Positions 34,046 through 34,139 of a DNA stretch of 34,139 nt are shown piece by piece (within the stretch, counting starts at the first letter, position 1; each line of letters opens with the position of its first letter). Source of the DNA: Lingula anatina (Eukaryota > Brachiopoda > Lingulata > Lingulida > Lingulidae); contig NW_019775735.1 of NCBI RefSeq assembly GCF_001039355.2, positions 868,643 to 902,781 on the forward strand, given 5' to 3'. The position numbers and the translations under genes were made by a program. The notes under the pieces were generated by a model. It was not told the origin of the DNA. It saw only the letters and a program-made list of their open reading frames with translations, and did not search any database.

Positions 34046-34139
34046 GTGCAGTGTAAACTGAATCACACTGTTGTATCTATAGATAATTCCACTATGCATT
34101 TAGTGCAAATTGACTTTATTTATTATGAGGTTATCCAGC

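Overview
The window is nuclear DNA from an animal. It is AT-rich and intron-rich, with GT-AG introns and CDSs split into as many as 15 exons. Five protein-coding genes have clear vertebrate orthologues or families. The protein divergence, the gene content and the mixture of small DNA elements suggest a lophotrochozoan, most likely a mollusc such as a bivalve. The species is inference and cannot be fixed from this sequence. Two isolated N bases (4846 and 24739) show this is a draft assembly.

Layout from left to right: (1) 40-205, minus: one exon of an unidentified gene that runs off the left edge. (2) 1086-2051, minus: POLR1F (RPA43, RNA polymerase I), with an uninterrupted CDS. (3) 3293-9333, plus: KANSL3, 13 coding exons. 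(4) 10202-18122, plus: FAM184A, 15 coding exons, a long coiled coil. (5) 18747-28753, minus: CDC23/APC8, 14 coding exons, a TPR subunit of the anaphase-promoting complex. (6) 29057 to beyond 34045, plus: an AKR1-type aldo-keto reductase, 8 exons seen, 3' end off the window. For each gene I stitched the exons by hand. Splice phases agree at every junction, and the full CDSs come to 1055 aa (KANSL3), 1094 aa (FAM184A) and 582 aa (CDC23).

Arrangement: POLR1F and KANSL3 are divergent. KANSL3 and FAM184A are in tandem. FAM184A and CDC23 converge, with candidate poly(A) signals about 115 bp apart. CDC23 and the reductase are head to head, with 303 bp between start codons. These are unrelated housekeeping functions (Pol I transcription, chromatin acetylation, cell cycle, carbonyl reduction), so there is no operon or pathway logic.

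The accessory content sits in introns. Each of the three largest CDC23 introns holds a different kind of mobile-element remnant. Intron 1 has a five-exon, intron-containing DDE integrase with a GPY/F-like tail (Ginger/GIN-like). Intron 4 has a non-coding element with hAT-like CAGGG ends. Intron 5 has a Crypton-type tyrosine recombinase (DUF3504-like) remnant. A hairpin-ended dispersed repeat occurs once in KANSL3 and once, inverted, in CDC23. The reductase gene carries a 118-bp foldback in intron 1 and a 63-bp minisatellite in intron 6, and its protein has His where the family has the nicotinamide-stacking Tyr. I see no convincing tRNA, rRNA, CRISPR or viral gene.
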